Shown here in pieces: positions 9,201-15,915 of a stretch of DNA of 41,049 nucleotides; positions within the stretch are counted from its first letter, which is position 1, and each line of letters begins with the position of its first letter. The position numbers were made by a program, and so were the translations under genes. Source of the DNA: GCA-002282575 sp964646525 (lineage in GTDB: Bacteria > Pseudomonadota > Gammaproteobacteria > Thiomicrospirales > Thiomicrospiraceae); contig CAZYER010000010.1 of assembly GCA_964646525.1 (NCBI GenBank), forward strand, positions 1 through 41,049, read 5' to 3'. The notes under the pieces are model-generated. The model saw nothing but the letters and a program-made list of their open reading frames with translations, searched no databases and was not told where the DNA came from.

Positions 9201-9441
9201 CGTTTAGGTCAATGTTAATATCTTGTTTATGAGCCGCTTCAAGCAGTTTACTGCGGATACGATCACGCATTTCAGCGGCGGCAGCATTGGTAAAGGTTAC
9301 AGCTAGGATGGTTTTAGGGTCTAATCCTTTGTTCAACACCCAGTCCACTAAAGTGGTTTGGATTTGATGGGTTTTACCTGCCCCTGCACCTGCTTTAACC
9401 AAGGTGAGTGAAGGAATGGTGGTTTGTGATGGCTGGCTCAT
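6235..9441 (-). CDS. AddA/RecB-like UvrD-family helicase-nuclease
   Basis: This 1068-aa superfamily 1A helicase has a C-terminal nuclease. Motifs in order: Walker A AGAGAGKT (17-24), motif Ia TFTNAAAAEMRDR (49-61), DEFQDT (365-370), GDLKQSIMGFQGAD (392-405), a late SF1 motif MTWHASKGLEWPVV, then YVALTRAR. The PD-(D/E)xK nuclease is GTIDLL (D1007) and IVDHKTDK (D1020, K1022). This is the AddA arrangement, though shorter than the roughly 1230-aa Bacillus protein. It overlaps addB by 4 nt (ATGA) and precedes mcrB by 30 nt. It may be the cell's own end-resection enzyme or a dedicated defence effector; co-location with mcrBC favours the second but does not prove it. Confidence 0.85.
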   Translation of the reverse strand: MSQPSQTTIPSLTLVKAGAGAGKTHQIQTTLVDWVLNKGLDPKTILAVTFTNAAAAEMRDRIRSKLLEAAHKQDINIDLNGLDQATITTIHGFGLGLIERFAYEKGLNPKPRQLTEAEQSLLIKQALASLTEVAELSDKLDQYGYTGTQKGDKFVSKADEFREHILGVINKMRALGKGFGQIEECSSLVALAHDRLDALYSDYIANADTLNSDLWSAIRAVKHKYPDEESLQAEVGFNDPLRAMIKAIYRATEVKLNDDWSLWKTLQGPEKEHKKLNAHADAPLINAVMLAARKLSVHPGPLAHMKTHVAALLNAASQALASYQLGKTQAGLVDFSDMIHLAKEIVEEPDCFAEIRAGVGCLVIDEFQDTNPLQYALLRRFQQAGIPTFIVGDLKQSIMGFQGADSRLFKSLLTNAQPKEVDELKGNWRSTAGVMDFINAMGQALYETEYTPLTPQAAHKDQSALVPVERFIFDSTIWLKQAHGRSEKPVMTDQGYDLLVSELQQRIDSGIKITDKETGKQRAIGYQDIAVLAPTHSKLKRFAHKLRQAGIPARLQEEGFYQSTPVQWLLNALQYLNNDTDYFAALSLIVNPLVGADLQQQLHHFFEQKRFDHELISIIDELRNAFLPTGGTLLDQPLQSQCMRLVESLGFDECINTLEEGEQYRANIIKLLGLAQQFDQLQDASLNAMGIFGRNSNTFRLWLSELQQEEDRQPNASSHQPAVTLMTWHASKGLEWPVVMILGANEPRKADLPNSAICYPTDDIEQMLSQGYVEILPKVVDPKTKENFINELQKESNNTQKNLIYVALTRAREQILLPWYESPKEGNKENSMQAYLQPLFSSASPAFTFNDKTMHRPIGAPLAVEIHTTKKQLPLVPRPLPASLSAVISPSGHDHETDDALVTQNHSYGDGLDLSLLDAHLAANEIGTWMHRLYQVALKQPSRLDDTLNMAPVTKAMLTDELIEQIKQSLTNFTTWLENTWQPIQYHCELPTLSINELGQTVSGTIDLLVETQAGYWIVDHKTDKVAEYSKHHAQLMAYAQALKLDKPVFGLSVNWVRGESIEALKAI

Positions 9442-12104
9442 ACGTCATCCCCTTCATCGTCAAAATCTTCGGCATCTGGATGCATAACTAATTTAACCAG
9501 GCTGTTTTCAAAGGCATACGCCTTAATGCCCCGTGATTTCCACGCTTTGGCTTCGCTGGCATGATTGAGCATAATCTGTCCTAATCTGAGTTGAGCAAAA
9601 CGCTCTGTCACCAAATCCACCGCCTGTGCCGACTGCTGTTCGAGTGGTATGTCGGGGGTTTGCACTTCAATATCATTACTACCTTCAATGGCTTGATCTA
9701 ACACCATCACTCGGTCATTCAAATTGAAATAGCCGGTAACGATATTGGCTGAGCCATTGCTTTGCGTATAAAGCTGGCGGTATATGTAGGTTTGTAAATC
9801 GAAGCCAGCTTTGAGGCGTTTATAACGGTCATCGGATTTGGATTTTTTATAGTCCAAAATGAATACTTGATCATTGGAGCGCAAAATGGCATCGATAAAG
9901 CCTTTGATGGGCCAATCCCATAATCGCCCTTCCATTTTTTGCTCAACATGTTCGACTTTCCAGCCCTGCTGCTTTGACCAAGGCACAAAGACTTCAAAGG
10001 CTCGGTGAATTTCGCGTTTCAAATTGGCTTTTTCAATGCGCCAATGGGCTTGCTGCATAAAGGGGGCAAGCTCATTGACTGCTGACTCGTACAATTGATC
10101 GAACAGGTCGCTGGTTATAGGAGCATTTTGACGCTTTCCATATAACTCAAATACCTTATGCGCAATACTACCTTGCAAGGCATTATCGAGTTGTTGTACC
10201 TTCCATTCGCGAGTCTCGATACCCATACGGTTGAATAGCCACGCTAGGGGTGAGACCATCAGTGTTTCTAAACTACTGGGTGACTCGGGACGGTGAGTGT
10301 CATTATTCAGTGCCGTCAATTTATCCAGTAGTGACTGATTAAACTCATAACGCTCTGGCAAGCTTGGGCTGGTTATGGGGCTTAACGGAACCTCATGCCA
10401 ACGCAATAAGGGATGGGTTGCGCTTTCAATGGGGGTAATCAAGGCATCCACTTCCAGTTTAGGGGCGAGTGTTTGCGCAAGGGTTAGCCAACTACGACTG
10501 GGGTGTAGCAGGCTACCATCATAGGCTTGGCGAGCAGTTGTTATGATCACCTGCTGTTGCGATTGTGCTAATGAATGAACCCACTGAGTAAACCAAGCGG
10601 TACCACCAAACTGCGGATGCGGGTAAGCATAAGCGAGGGAGCTTTGCTGGTACTCAAGGGTTAAGCCTTGCCAGTCTTCAAAGGCAATGGCACCTGCATT
10701 GGGGATAGGTTGCTCATAATGACCGTCATTAAATCCCATTACATACAGGCTATGCACTGAATAGGGCAGATGTTGATCACTCTCAATGAGGGTGACGGCA
10801 TTCAGACGATAACGGGCTTCATCGGATAATCGGATGGGCGTTACTTGCCATTGGTTTAACACCCGAGATAAGAAGGCTGACCAATCGGTTGCATCCACTT
10901 CGTCTAACAGCTTCTGCAATAGTTGTCGTTGACTACTCAGGCGTGCTGCAGTCAAAGGCGTAGCGACTAGCTCTTTACAGTGGTCTAATATCTTATCTAT
11001 CCATTCACTGAGTGCGCTAGCAGTCTGACGGCTTAAAGGGCGCTGAATCAGCTGAATAAATGCCTTATCTTCAGCTACTTCATCCAAGGGTTTTAAGTCA
11101 TTATTGGCAATACGGGTGGCATAAAATTGACCTTTAGAACGCGTCCAAGGCATCAGAGGATTGGTGATAATCGACTGTAACTGCATCGTCGGTTGCTGTT
11201 GCGCTTGGTAAATGAGCAAGTCTTTGATCAGTTGCGCTTGCCAGTCGGTCATCTGCTGACTGCGTGAATCGTTACTCACCAAAATACCCGCTTGGTTAAG
11301 ATAGTGTCCTAACCAATGTACATAATCACCCTGCCCTGTTGGTAGCATGACGGCGAATTGATCGGGTGCGATACCCTGCTCAACTTCGGCTTGAATCATG
11401 CTGGCAACCGCTTGGCACTCAGCCAACAAATCTCGGCAAGAAAAGCACGTAATAGGATGATCTGCATCGCCTGGCTTGAACTCACCAGCCAGTAACGCCT
11501 GATGCCAAGGCTTCAATTTAGGAGAGTCCAGCTTTAATAGTGAATTAACAAAGGGAGTTAAATCTTGCAAACGCTCAATGATGGTTTTCTGCCACAGAGG
11601 TAAATCATGGTGGTCTACCATGCAATGACATTGCACTGGTTCAATGGGCGTTTGATGGGATTGCGCTAACCAAAGAGCCGCTCGCATCTGATCAAAGGGT
11701 CTTACTCCTTCCATCTGCGACCATAAACGCGATAAGTCGTTAAAATAACGACCCAATCTTGGATGATCTGATTTTTGAAAGCTCACAGGGGCTTCTTGTG
11801 TCGATGTCCAGGTCAAGGGCACGCCTTCGAGCACTAAGGCCAAACTGGCACGCACTTGCGATAAGGTGGCCGTTTCGTCAACCGCCAAACTCTTTGACCA
11901 AAAAGCGTCGGAAAAACTCAGTGCAGAAGACTTGAACTTTTCCTTCCAGGTATCTTCTCGAGGGGGTAACAACCAAAGTTCAGATAAAAGATCGAGCAAA
12001 GCTGAAAAGTTGCCCACTTTAACACCCGTCGTGTTGCTCAACGCCAATTGATGGCGAAGGTGTGATGCCGTCAGACTATCGGACACCAGCATAAAAGTCA
12101 TCAT
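9438..12104 (-). CDS. AddB-like PD-(D/E)xK nuclease subunit
   Basis: This 888-aa protein is the likely partner of the AddA-like helicase. The C-terminal nuclease is clear: GSIAHKVFELY, then WPIKGFIDAIL (D738), FILDYKKSKS (D751, K753) and DLQTYIYRQLY. The N-terminal 600 residues resemble the inactivated helicase scaffold of AddB, but I see no Walker A motif. The four cysteines that hold the 4Fe-4S cluster in Bacillus AddB are absent: there is no cysteine at all in the second half. The start ATGATG has AAGGA 8 nt upstream. It is the first gene of the run, so a promoter should lie in 12105-12210, where I see no strong -35/-10 pair. Confidence 0.8.
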   Translation of the reverse strand: MMTFMLVSDSLTASHLRHQLALSNTTGVKVGNFSALLDLLSELWLLPPREDTWKEKFKSSALSFSDAFWSKSLAVDETATLSQVRASLALVLEGVPLTWTSTQEAPVSFQKSDHPRLGRYFNDLSRLWSQMEGVRPFDQMRAALWLAQSHQTPIEPVQCHCMVDHHDLPLWQKTIIERLQDLTPFVNSLLKLDSPKLKPWHQALLAGEFKPGDADHPITCFSCRDLLAECQAVASMIQAEVEQGIAPDQFAVMLPTGQGDYVHWLGHYLNQAGILVSNDSRSQQMTDWQAQLIKDLLIYQAQQQPTMQLQSIITNPLMPWTRSKGQFYATRIANNDLKPLDEVAEDKAFIQLIQRPLSRQTASALSEWIDKILDHCKELVATPLTAARLSSQRQLLQKLLDEVDATDWSAFLSRVLNQWQVTPIRLSDEARYRLNAVTLIESDQHLPYSVHSLYVMGFNDGHYEQPIPNAGAIAFEDWQGLTLEYQQSSLAYAYPHPQFGGTAWFTQWVHSLAQSQQQVIITTARQAYDGSLLHPSRSWLTLAQTLAPKLEVDALITPIESATHPLLRWHEVPLSPITSPSLPERYEFNQSLLDKLTALNNDTHRPESPSSLETLMVSPLAWLFNRMGIETREWKVQQLDNALQGSIAHKVFELYGKRQNAPITSDLFDQLYESAVNELAPFMQQAHWRIEKANLKREIHRAFEVFVPWSKQQGWKVEHVEQKMEGRLWDWPIKGFIDAILRSNDQVFILDYKKSKSDDRYKRLKAGFDLQTYIYRQLYTQSNGSANIVTGYFNLNDRVMVLDQAIEGSNDIEVQTPDIPLEQQSAQAVDLVTERFAQLRLGQIMLNHASEAKAWKSRGIKAYAFENSLVKLVMHPDAEDFDDEGDDV

Positions 12105-12210
12105 GGGCTGTTTCCTTTTTCAGCGCAAAGTTAATAAGTGAATTTTAAGCGATTGGCATCCTATTAGTCAGCAGTTAATAGCGTTAAAATTCTAGGGCAT
12201 TCAAACAAAA

Positions 12211-12483
12211 TTATTGACCTGGTATTTTGCCCTCAAAAGTCTCAGGATATTTTACTTGATCTAACACCTTGTTACAGCTTGTTTCAAACGCAAGATAGCC
12301 ACTGGTTCCCGGTTTAATACCCGTTTTTGTGACTGGCTCCATGCATTGATCCATCAGCAGATCGTAGTTGACATAACTCAGCCGCTTTTCTTCACCGTGG
12401 ATAGCGTAATAATTGGGTGGTGGTTCTCCATTCACTTCCAGACTACACAGCACCGCGAACAAGGTTAATTTGACTAGCTTCAT
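12211..12483 (-). CDS. Small secreted protein of unknown function
   Basis: This 90-aa protein begins MKLVKLTLFAVLCSLEVNG, a short Sec-type signal peptide, followed by a mature part with two cysteines (CMEP and SCNKV) that could form a disulphide. I do not recognise the family. The start at 12483 gives the best signal peptide; an in-frame ATG at 12498 overlapping the upstream stop (ATGA) would add five residues. It follows the lipoprotein gene without a gap and the two probably form one transcript. No function can be assigned. Confidence 0.6.
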   Translation of the reverse strand: MKLVKLTLFAVLCSLEVNGEPPPNYYAIHGEEKRLSYVNYDLLMDQCMEPVTKTGIKPGTSGYLAFETSCNKVLDQVKYPETFEGKIPGQ

Positions 12484-12494
12484 ATTGCTTCTAC

Positions 12495-12725
12495 TCATTT
12501 CAACTGTTTCGCTACGCCCACACAACCAGAAACGGCACGAATCGACCCTTCTACCGTAATGACGCGACGGTTATCGTTAGTGAGCTCAGATACCTGTCCG
12601 ACACATTGGGTGTAGATTCGCTCTTCACGACTAACATCGTACGCACTGCTGCTATCTACTTTGGTTTGGCTGCTACAACCGCTGAGCAAGAGGGTTGACA
12701 GGGTAAAAACAATGATTGCTTTCAT
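12495..12725 (-). CDS. Small lipoprotein of unknown function
   Basis: This 76-aa protein has a signal peptide ending in a lipobox (MKAIIVFTLSTLLLSGCSS), so the mature chain would start at C17 and be anchored in a membrane. Two further cysteines (TQCVGQ, SGCVG) may pair. A perfect AGGAGG lies 6 nt before the ATG. A GAC-N7-GTC palindrome lies 57 nt upstream of the start. I do not recognise the family. With the secreted protein that follows, it may form an envelope-located pair. Confidence 0.75.
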   Translation of the reverse strand: MKAIIVFTLSTLLLSGCSSQTKVDSSSAYDVSREERIYTQCVGQVSELTNDNRRVITVEGSIRAVSGCVGVAKQLK

Positions 12726-12778
12726 GGATGGCCTCCTAGATACCTTGTTGATGTTTGACCAGTTAAGTGTATCTAGGG

Positions 12779-12798
12779 TTAAGACAAAATGAGTCTAA
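12779..12798. promoter_or_regulatory. GAC-N7-GTC palindrome, site 2
   Basis: The site reads TTAAGACAAAATGAGTCTAA (core 12783-12795). It overlaps the TAG stop of the deoxyribonucleotidase gene and lies 57 nt upstream of the lipoprotein start. Only two positions in 20 differ from the site at 13657 when flanks are included. Likely an operator. Confidence 0.7.
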
Positions 12799-13241
12799 TG
12801 CTTTTTAAGATAATCCATCACCGCACACCAATCAGGAAAACGATCAGTACCAAAATGAATATGCTCACCGACAAATCGATCGGCACCATTTCGGGTACGG
12901 TCATCAATAAGGTAATCGCCATGATTGAGGTTTTTGTGATGTGACAGGATTAAACGCTTATAAGCAGCTTTTCCCAGGTGACGTTGAATCCAGAGTAACT
13001 TATCCGTCCAAGCACTGGGGTTGTCCCAGGGTGCGGTCGAAAGCACGTAGGTGTCGTAGTGTTGAGACAAGTACTCAAATGAATCAATCGCATCTGGCAT
13101 GGGAGACATGAGCGAGAAAATTCCGGGAACATCATCATACCGCCCTTCATAGGCCGATAAAATCTGTTCATCAAGCTGATTGATGCCAGAAACAAAATCA
13201 ACCAACACATTGTCCATATCAACATAGATAATAGGTTTCAT
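12795..13241 (-). CDS. 5'(3')-deoxyribonucleotidase (NT5C-type HAD phosphatase)
   Basis: This 148-aa HAD-fold enzyme would remove phosphate from deoxynucleoside monophosphates. Motif I is VDMDNVLVDF (D8 nucleophile, D10), motif II is VLSTAPW, motif III falls around ILSHHKN, and motif IV is YLIDDRTRNGA. The length is slightly below the usual 180-200 aa. There is no strong Shine-Dalgarno; it starts 23 nt after the preceding gene and may be translated by coupling. This is a second nucleotidase within 10 kb, from a different family than the one at 2190-3107. Confidence 0.85.
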   Translation of the reverse strand: MKPIIYVDMDNVLVDFVSGINQLDEQILSAYEGRYDDVPGIFSLMSPMPDAIDSFEYLSQHYDTYVLSTAPWDNPSAWTDKLLWIQRHLGKAAYKRLILSHHKNLNHGDYLIDDRTRNGADRFVGEHIHFGTDRFPDWCAVMDYLKKH

Positions 13242-13264
13242 AGTTCACATCGTAAGTAAGTTCA

Positions 13265-13615
13265 TTATTCTGTTGGTAATTCATCGACAGTGGGGTTCCA
13301 AATTGAAATACATTGGGTAGGCTCGTAGTAAGCCAATTGGTAGCACAGGCTGTAGGACTGAATGTTACCCCAAAAAGTAACCTTGCCTTCAGACGAAACA
13401 AAGTGCGCTTGTGCTAATGCTTGAGCGTGTTTCACTAAACTAGGCAAATCTTGAATATCATCGGTCATTTCAATGGGAATTTTGCAAAACTTAGCAAGCC
13501 CAGATAAGGCAAATAATGGCATGGTATTTTTCTTAATGGTCCAGTCAGTTTTAATAGACAAAAATGCCTTAAAAGACTCGTGACTGAAAGGGGATTCTGA
13601 TGTTTCTGTATTCAT
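13265..13615 (-). CDS. Hypothetical protein
   Basis: This 116-aa soluble protein has no signal peptide, membrane segment or motif I recognise. It is rich in aromatic residues in the second half (FWGNIQSYSLCYQLAYYEP). The ATG has GGAGT 5 nt upstream, and site 3 of the palindrome family lies 45 nt upstream of the start, so expression is well supported. The deoxyribonucleotidase follows 23 nt downstream, suggesting a two-gene unit. Confidence 0.7.
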   Translation of the reverse strand: MNTETSESPFSHESFKAFLSIKTDWTIKKNTMPLFALSGLAKFCKIPIEMTDDIQDLPSLVKHAQALAQAHFVSSEGKVTFWGNIQSYSLCYQLAYYEPTQCISIWNPTVDELPTE

Positions 13616-13656
13616 ATTCTACTCCTTAACGGTTGATAAGTTTATTATCAGACAAG

Positions 13657-13676
13657 TTAAGACAGAATGAGTCTAA
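13657..13676. promoter_or_regulatory. GAC-N7-GTC palindrome, site 3
   Basis: The site reads TTAAGACAGAATGAGTCTAA (core 13661-13673). It sits between the stop of the Sir2 gene at 13683 and the start of the hypothetical gene at 13615, 45 nt from that start. With one more base each side the outer arms GTT and AAC also pair. Confidence 0.7.
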
Positions 13677-13682
13677 CAAAGA

Positions 13683-14411
13683 TTACTCACCCAGCAACCA
13701 ACGACTGATATTTACCAGTGATTGGGTTGCCGGATCGGTATAAATTTCATCAAAAATCGACTCCAGCATGTATTTGCTAGGATGCAAATTACACAACACC
13801 TTCTTACAAGGCTTATCGGCTAACATGGTTTGAATCGGAATGACGGCACCATCGGTGCCAATGACAATCACCACATTATTGGCATCTGAGGCGATACGCT
13901 CGACCAGTTCATACATAGGCGCATACAAGGGTGCGGGCTCTTCAAAAAAGACAATATCGGGTCGTGTGTCAGGCCGATCTTCGGTACAACACATGGCATA
14001 ATCTGGATCCCAAGTTTTATAGCCAACATCCCACATATCCAAACAATGCTCGCAGCGCATACGGGTAATCATGCCATGCACATGCAATACCGAATGACAA
14101 CCCGCCCTCTCTAGCAAGTCATCGACATTTTGCGTAATAATATGCAACCTATCCTGAAAAACCGATTGCCAACGTGCAATTTCTCGATGCGCAGCATTGG
14201 GTTGCGCTTGTCCAATCGATTGGCGTAACTCACTGTAAAAAGCGTGCATTTCACGGTAATGCGTTCGCCAGCCATCGGCATGACAGACTTGCTTAATGTC
14301 AAAGTTCTGCCACAGACCATTAGCGTCACGATAGGTGCTAATACCACTTTCAGCACTCAGGCCAGCACCTGTAATGAGGAGAATTTCAGACGTTTCGTAT
14401 GCTGTATTCAT
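13683..14411 (-). CDS. Sir2-family NAD-dependent protein deacylase (CobB-like)
   Basis: This 242-aa sirtuin would use NAD to remove acyl groups from lysines, releasing nicotinamide and O-acyl-ADP-ribose. Visible features are the NAD loop GAGLSAESGIS (15-25), TQNVDDLLERAG (93-104), catalytic H112 in HVHG, and a zinc-binding set C120/C123 and C141/C142 with non-standard spacing of the second pair. RPDTRPDIVFFEEP matches the RP-x-VFFGE region. It lies 33 nt downstream of the Sir2-like gene at 14445, with a relaxed palindrome between them. Shine-Dalgarno is weak (AGG). Confidence 0.88.
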   Translation of the reverse strand: MNTAYETSEILLITGAGLSAESGISTYRDANGLWQNFDIKQVCHADGWRTHYREMHAFYSELRQSIGQAQPNAAHREIARWQSVFQDRLHIITQNVDDLLERAGCHSVLHVHGMITRMRCEHCLDMWDVGYKTWDPDYAMCCTEDRPDTRPDIVFFEEPAPLYAPMYELVERIASDANNVVIVIGTDGAVIPIQTMLADKPCKKVLCNLHPSKYMLESIFDEIYTDPATQSLVNISRWLLGE

Positions 14412-14444
14412 GAGATTAACCTATGTTGTCTGTGTTTCTACGGA

Positions 14445-14462
14445 TTAGACTATTTGATCTAA
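14445..14462. promoter_or_regulatory. Relaxed member of the palindrome family
   Basis: TTAGACTATTTGATCTAA overlaps the TAA stop of the Sir2-like gene and lies 33 nt upstream of the CobB-like gene start. Its outer arms TTAGA/TCTAA match the family, but the spacer is one base short and one core base differs. It occupies the expected position, so it may be a weak site. Confidence 0.35.
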
Positions 14463-15281
14463 TTGCATCTTAATTTGTTGCATAGCCGATAACGCACCCT
14501 CAGCAATGACAATATCGGCATACTTAGCAGGGTTAGGGTTGATCTGAATAAGGGTGTGAGCATACTTCTGCCTAACACTCCTAGCTTGATAACGGATGGT
14601 CGGAATCGCATCGCCTGCACCAATTTCGAGTACAACGACTCGCTTACCTTTGAGGGTATCTAACCAATCCTGATAACGTTGTTCTTGTGCATTCGCTCGA
14701 TCTTCCTGCCAATAATAGTCATTGAACATCAATATGTTCGGGCGCAATAACTCACCATTTTTAGCACGCGGTAAATCGTCTTCATTCACTCTTAATGTCG
14801 TTTCATCAACGATGAGTGATACATCGTCAGCGTGCATAATGACATCATTAGGTTCTGGCTTTAAATACTGAAGATGGTGAATTGAACCATGACATTCCAC
14901 AATGCGGCTCTCATCAAAGCCGGCTTTTTGAAACTGACCATCGACATTGCTGGTGTAAACAAAATAACCGTCTGGTTTTGATTCGGCAATCGCCTTTAAA
15001 ATCGCAAAACCTTGGTGTGGCAAGCTATTTCGGTAAAGGTTAAGTCGATGACCATAAAAACCCCATGCAAGAGTTGGACGTTTTATGAAAGCTTCTGGAT
15101 TAGCCATATCACTGAATTTTAACCTCTTATCTTTTAACATCGGATAAGCTTTCCAAAATCCTTCCTTACCCCGAAAATCAGGTAAACAGCTGTCCACACC
15201 CATTCCCGCCCCTGCTAGAATAATAAGCGCATCGGCTTGTAAAATAGCTATAGCGGCCTGTTCGATTGGCGTCAATGACAT
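14445..15281 (-). CDS. Sir2-family protein lacking the zinc module
   Basis: This 278-aa sirtuin-fold protein has the NAD-binding loop GAGMGVDSCLPDFRG (24-38), YTSNVDGQFQKAGF (109-122) and the catalytic-position H131 in ECHGSIHHL. It lacks the CxxC...CxxC zinc-binding set: only C32 and C130 are present. The family is usually annotated as a deacetylase, but without zinc it may instead act as an NAD hydrolase or ADP-ribosyl-transfer enzyme; that is inference. It follows the small WDPIG protein by 67 nt. A decayed second copy of this same gene lies at 15712-15847. Confidence 0.85.
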   Translation of the reverse strand: MSLTPIEQAAIAILQADALIILAGAGMGVDSCLPDFRGKEGFWKAYPMLKDKRLKFSDMANPEAFIKRPTLAWGFYGHRLNLYRNSLPHQGFAILKAIAESKPDGYFVYTSNVDGQFQKAGFDESRIVECHGSIHHLQYLKPEPNDVIMHADDVSLIVDETTLRVNEDDLPRAKNGELLRPNILMFNDYYWQEDRANAQEQRYQDWLDTLKGKRVVVLEIGAGDAIPTIRYQARSVRQKYAHTLIQINPNPAKYADIVIAEGALSAMQQIKMQLDQIV

Positions 15282-15347
15282 GATAGTGTTTCTCTTATTG
15301 GATGATGGTATTTGTTAAAAAAGTTTGCAAGCACTCGAGACCCAACA

Positions 15348-15626
15348 CTATTTCATGGAGTTAACGACATCATAAATGTCCAGTAGTAAGGCTGCTATGG
15401 CTTTATGATTCGCATAATCTGGCACTAACCCCATAGAATAGACAACAATATCATCCAAATGCTGCCTGATCTCTTTCGCCTCCGCACCAGCACTAAGGAG
15501 CGCAACAATTTCTGGTACATAACTATCGTATTCGTCTCGTACACAAGATGCCCATTTCACTCCAATGGGATCCCACAAAAAGAACAATACTTCACTAATT
15601 CTCTGCGTGAGGATGGCTTTCAACAT
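15348..15626 (-). CDS. Small conserved protein with WDPIG motif
   Basis: This 92-aa acidic protein contains FLWDPIGVKWASCVRDEYDSYVP and a later SMGLVPDY segment. The WDPIG...DEYDSY pattern is one I associate with small conserved hypothetical proteins, some thought to be immunity proteins, but I cannot name the family. The ATG at 15626 is preferred over a TTG at 15674 because AAAAGGAG lies just upstream. It sits between the two copies of the Sir2-like gene, in the same orientation, and may share a transcript with the intact one. Confidence 0.7.
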   Translation of the reverse strand: MLKAILTQRISEVLFFLWDPIGVKWASCVRDEYDSYVPEIVALLSAGAEAKEIRQHLDDIVVYSMGLVPDYANHKAIAALLLDIYDVVNSMK

Positions 15627-15699
15627 TAAACTCCTTTTGAAAATAAGGCACGATATTTTTAAGTTCTGTCTCAATTTCTGGTATTGCTATCCAAGCCAC
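15595..15699 (-). CDS. Possible 34-aa overlapping ORF
   Basis: An open frame starting at GTG (15699) encodes MAWIAIPEIETELKNIV... and ends at TAG 15595, overlapping the start of the WDPIG gene by about 30 nt. Its composition looks protein-like (EIETELKN, VPYFQKEF), and it would place a terminating ribosome over the next start. It may be the tail of a lost gene fused during the rearrangement that made the adjacent Sir2 pseudogene. Weakly supported. Confidence 0.25.
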   Translation of the reverse strand: MAWIAIPEIETELKNIVPYFQKEFNVESHPHAEN

Positions 15700-15711
15700 A
15701 ATGCTCAGTGT

Positions 15712-15847
15712 GAGACCCTACAAATAAATCACAATTTTTAACACGCGCTAAATAGTCTTCATTCACTCTCAGTGTCGCTTCATTTGTAAATCAAGGCATC
15801 GGCTTGTCAATATCCATAGCGGCTTATTCAATAGACGTTACTGGCAT
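15712..15847 (-). pseudogene. Internally deleted, decayed copy of the Sir2-like gene
   Basis: The minus strand from ATG 15847 reads MPVTSIE*AAMDIDKPMP*FTNEATLRVNEDYLARVKNCDLF (asterisks are stops). The intact neighbour at 14445-15281 begins MSLTPIEQAAIAILQADA and contains DETTLRVNEDDLPRAKNGELL around residues 158-178. The copy therefore keeps the first ~18 codons joined directly to codons ~158-178, with about 140 codons missing and two nonsense codons. Site 5 of the palindrome family sits 50 nt upstream of its former start, so the promoter region was retained. Confidence 0.8.
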
Positions 15848-15893
15848 GCGAAAATCTCCTCATTTAACAGTAAGAGTCCTATGATGAGTTATT

Positions 15894-15915
15894 ATGCGAC
15901 AATATATGTCTTATA
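15894..15915. promoter_or_regulatory. GAC-N7-GTC palindrome, site 5
   Basis: The site reads GCGACAATATATGTCTTATA (15896-15915, core 15898-15910). It overlaps the TAA stop of the N-formylglutamate amidohydrolase gene and is 50 nt upstream of the Sir2 pseudogene start. It differs at one base from the site at 16673-16692. Confidence 0.7.

Noticed and set aside
12211..12525. Longer start for the secreted protein (MCGRSETVEM...)
   Set aside because: It would overlap the lipoprotein gene by 31 nt and bury the signal peptide; the internal ATG at 12483 gives a standard signal sequence.
13683..15281. Sir2 pair as a Thoeris or other named Sir2 defence system
   Set aside because: No TIR-domain, Argonaute, HerA or other known partner is present, and the CobB-like protein looks like an ordinary deacylase.
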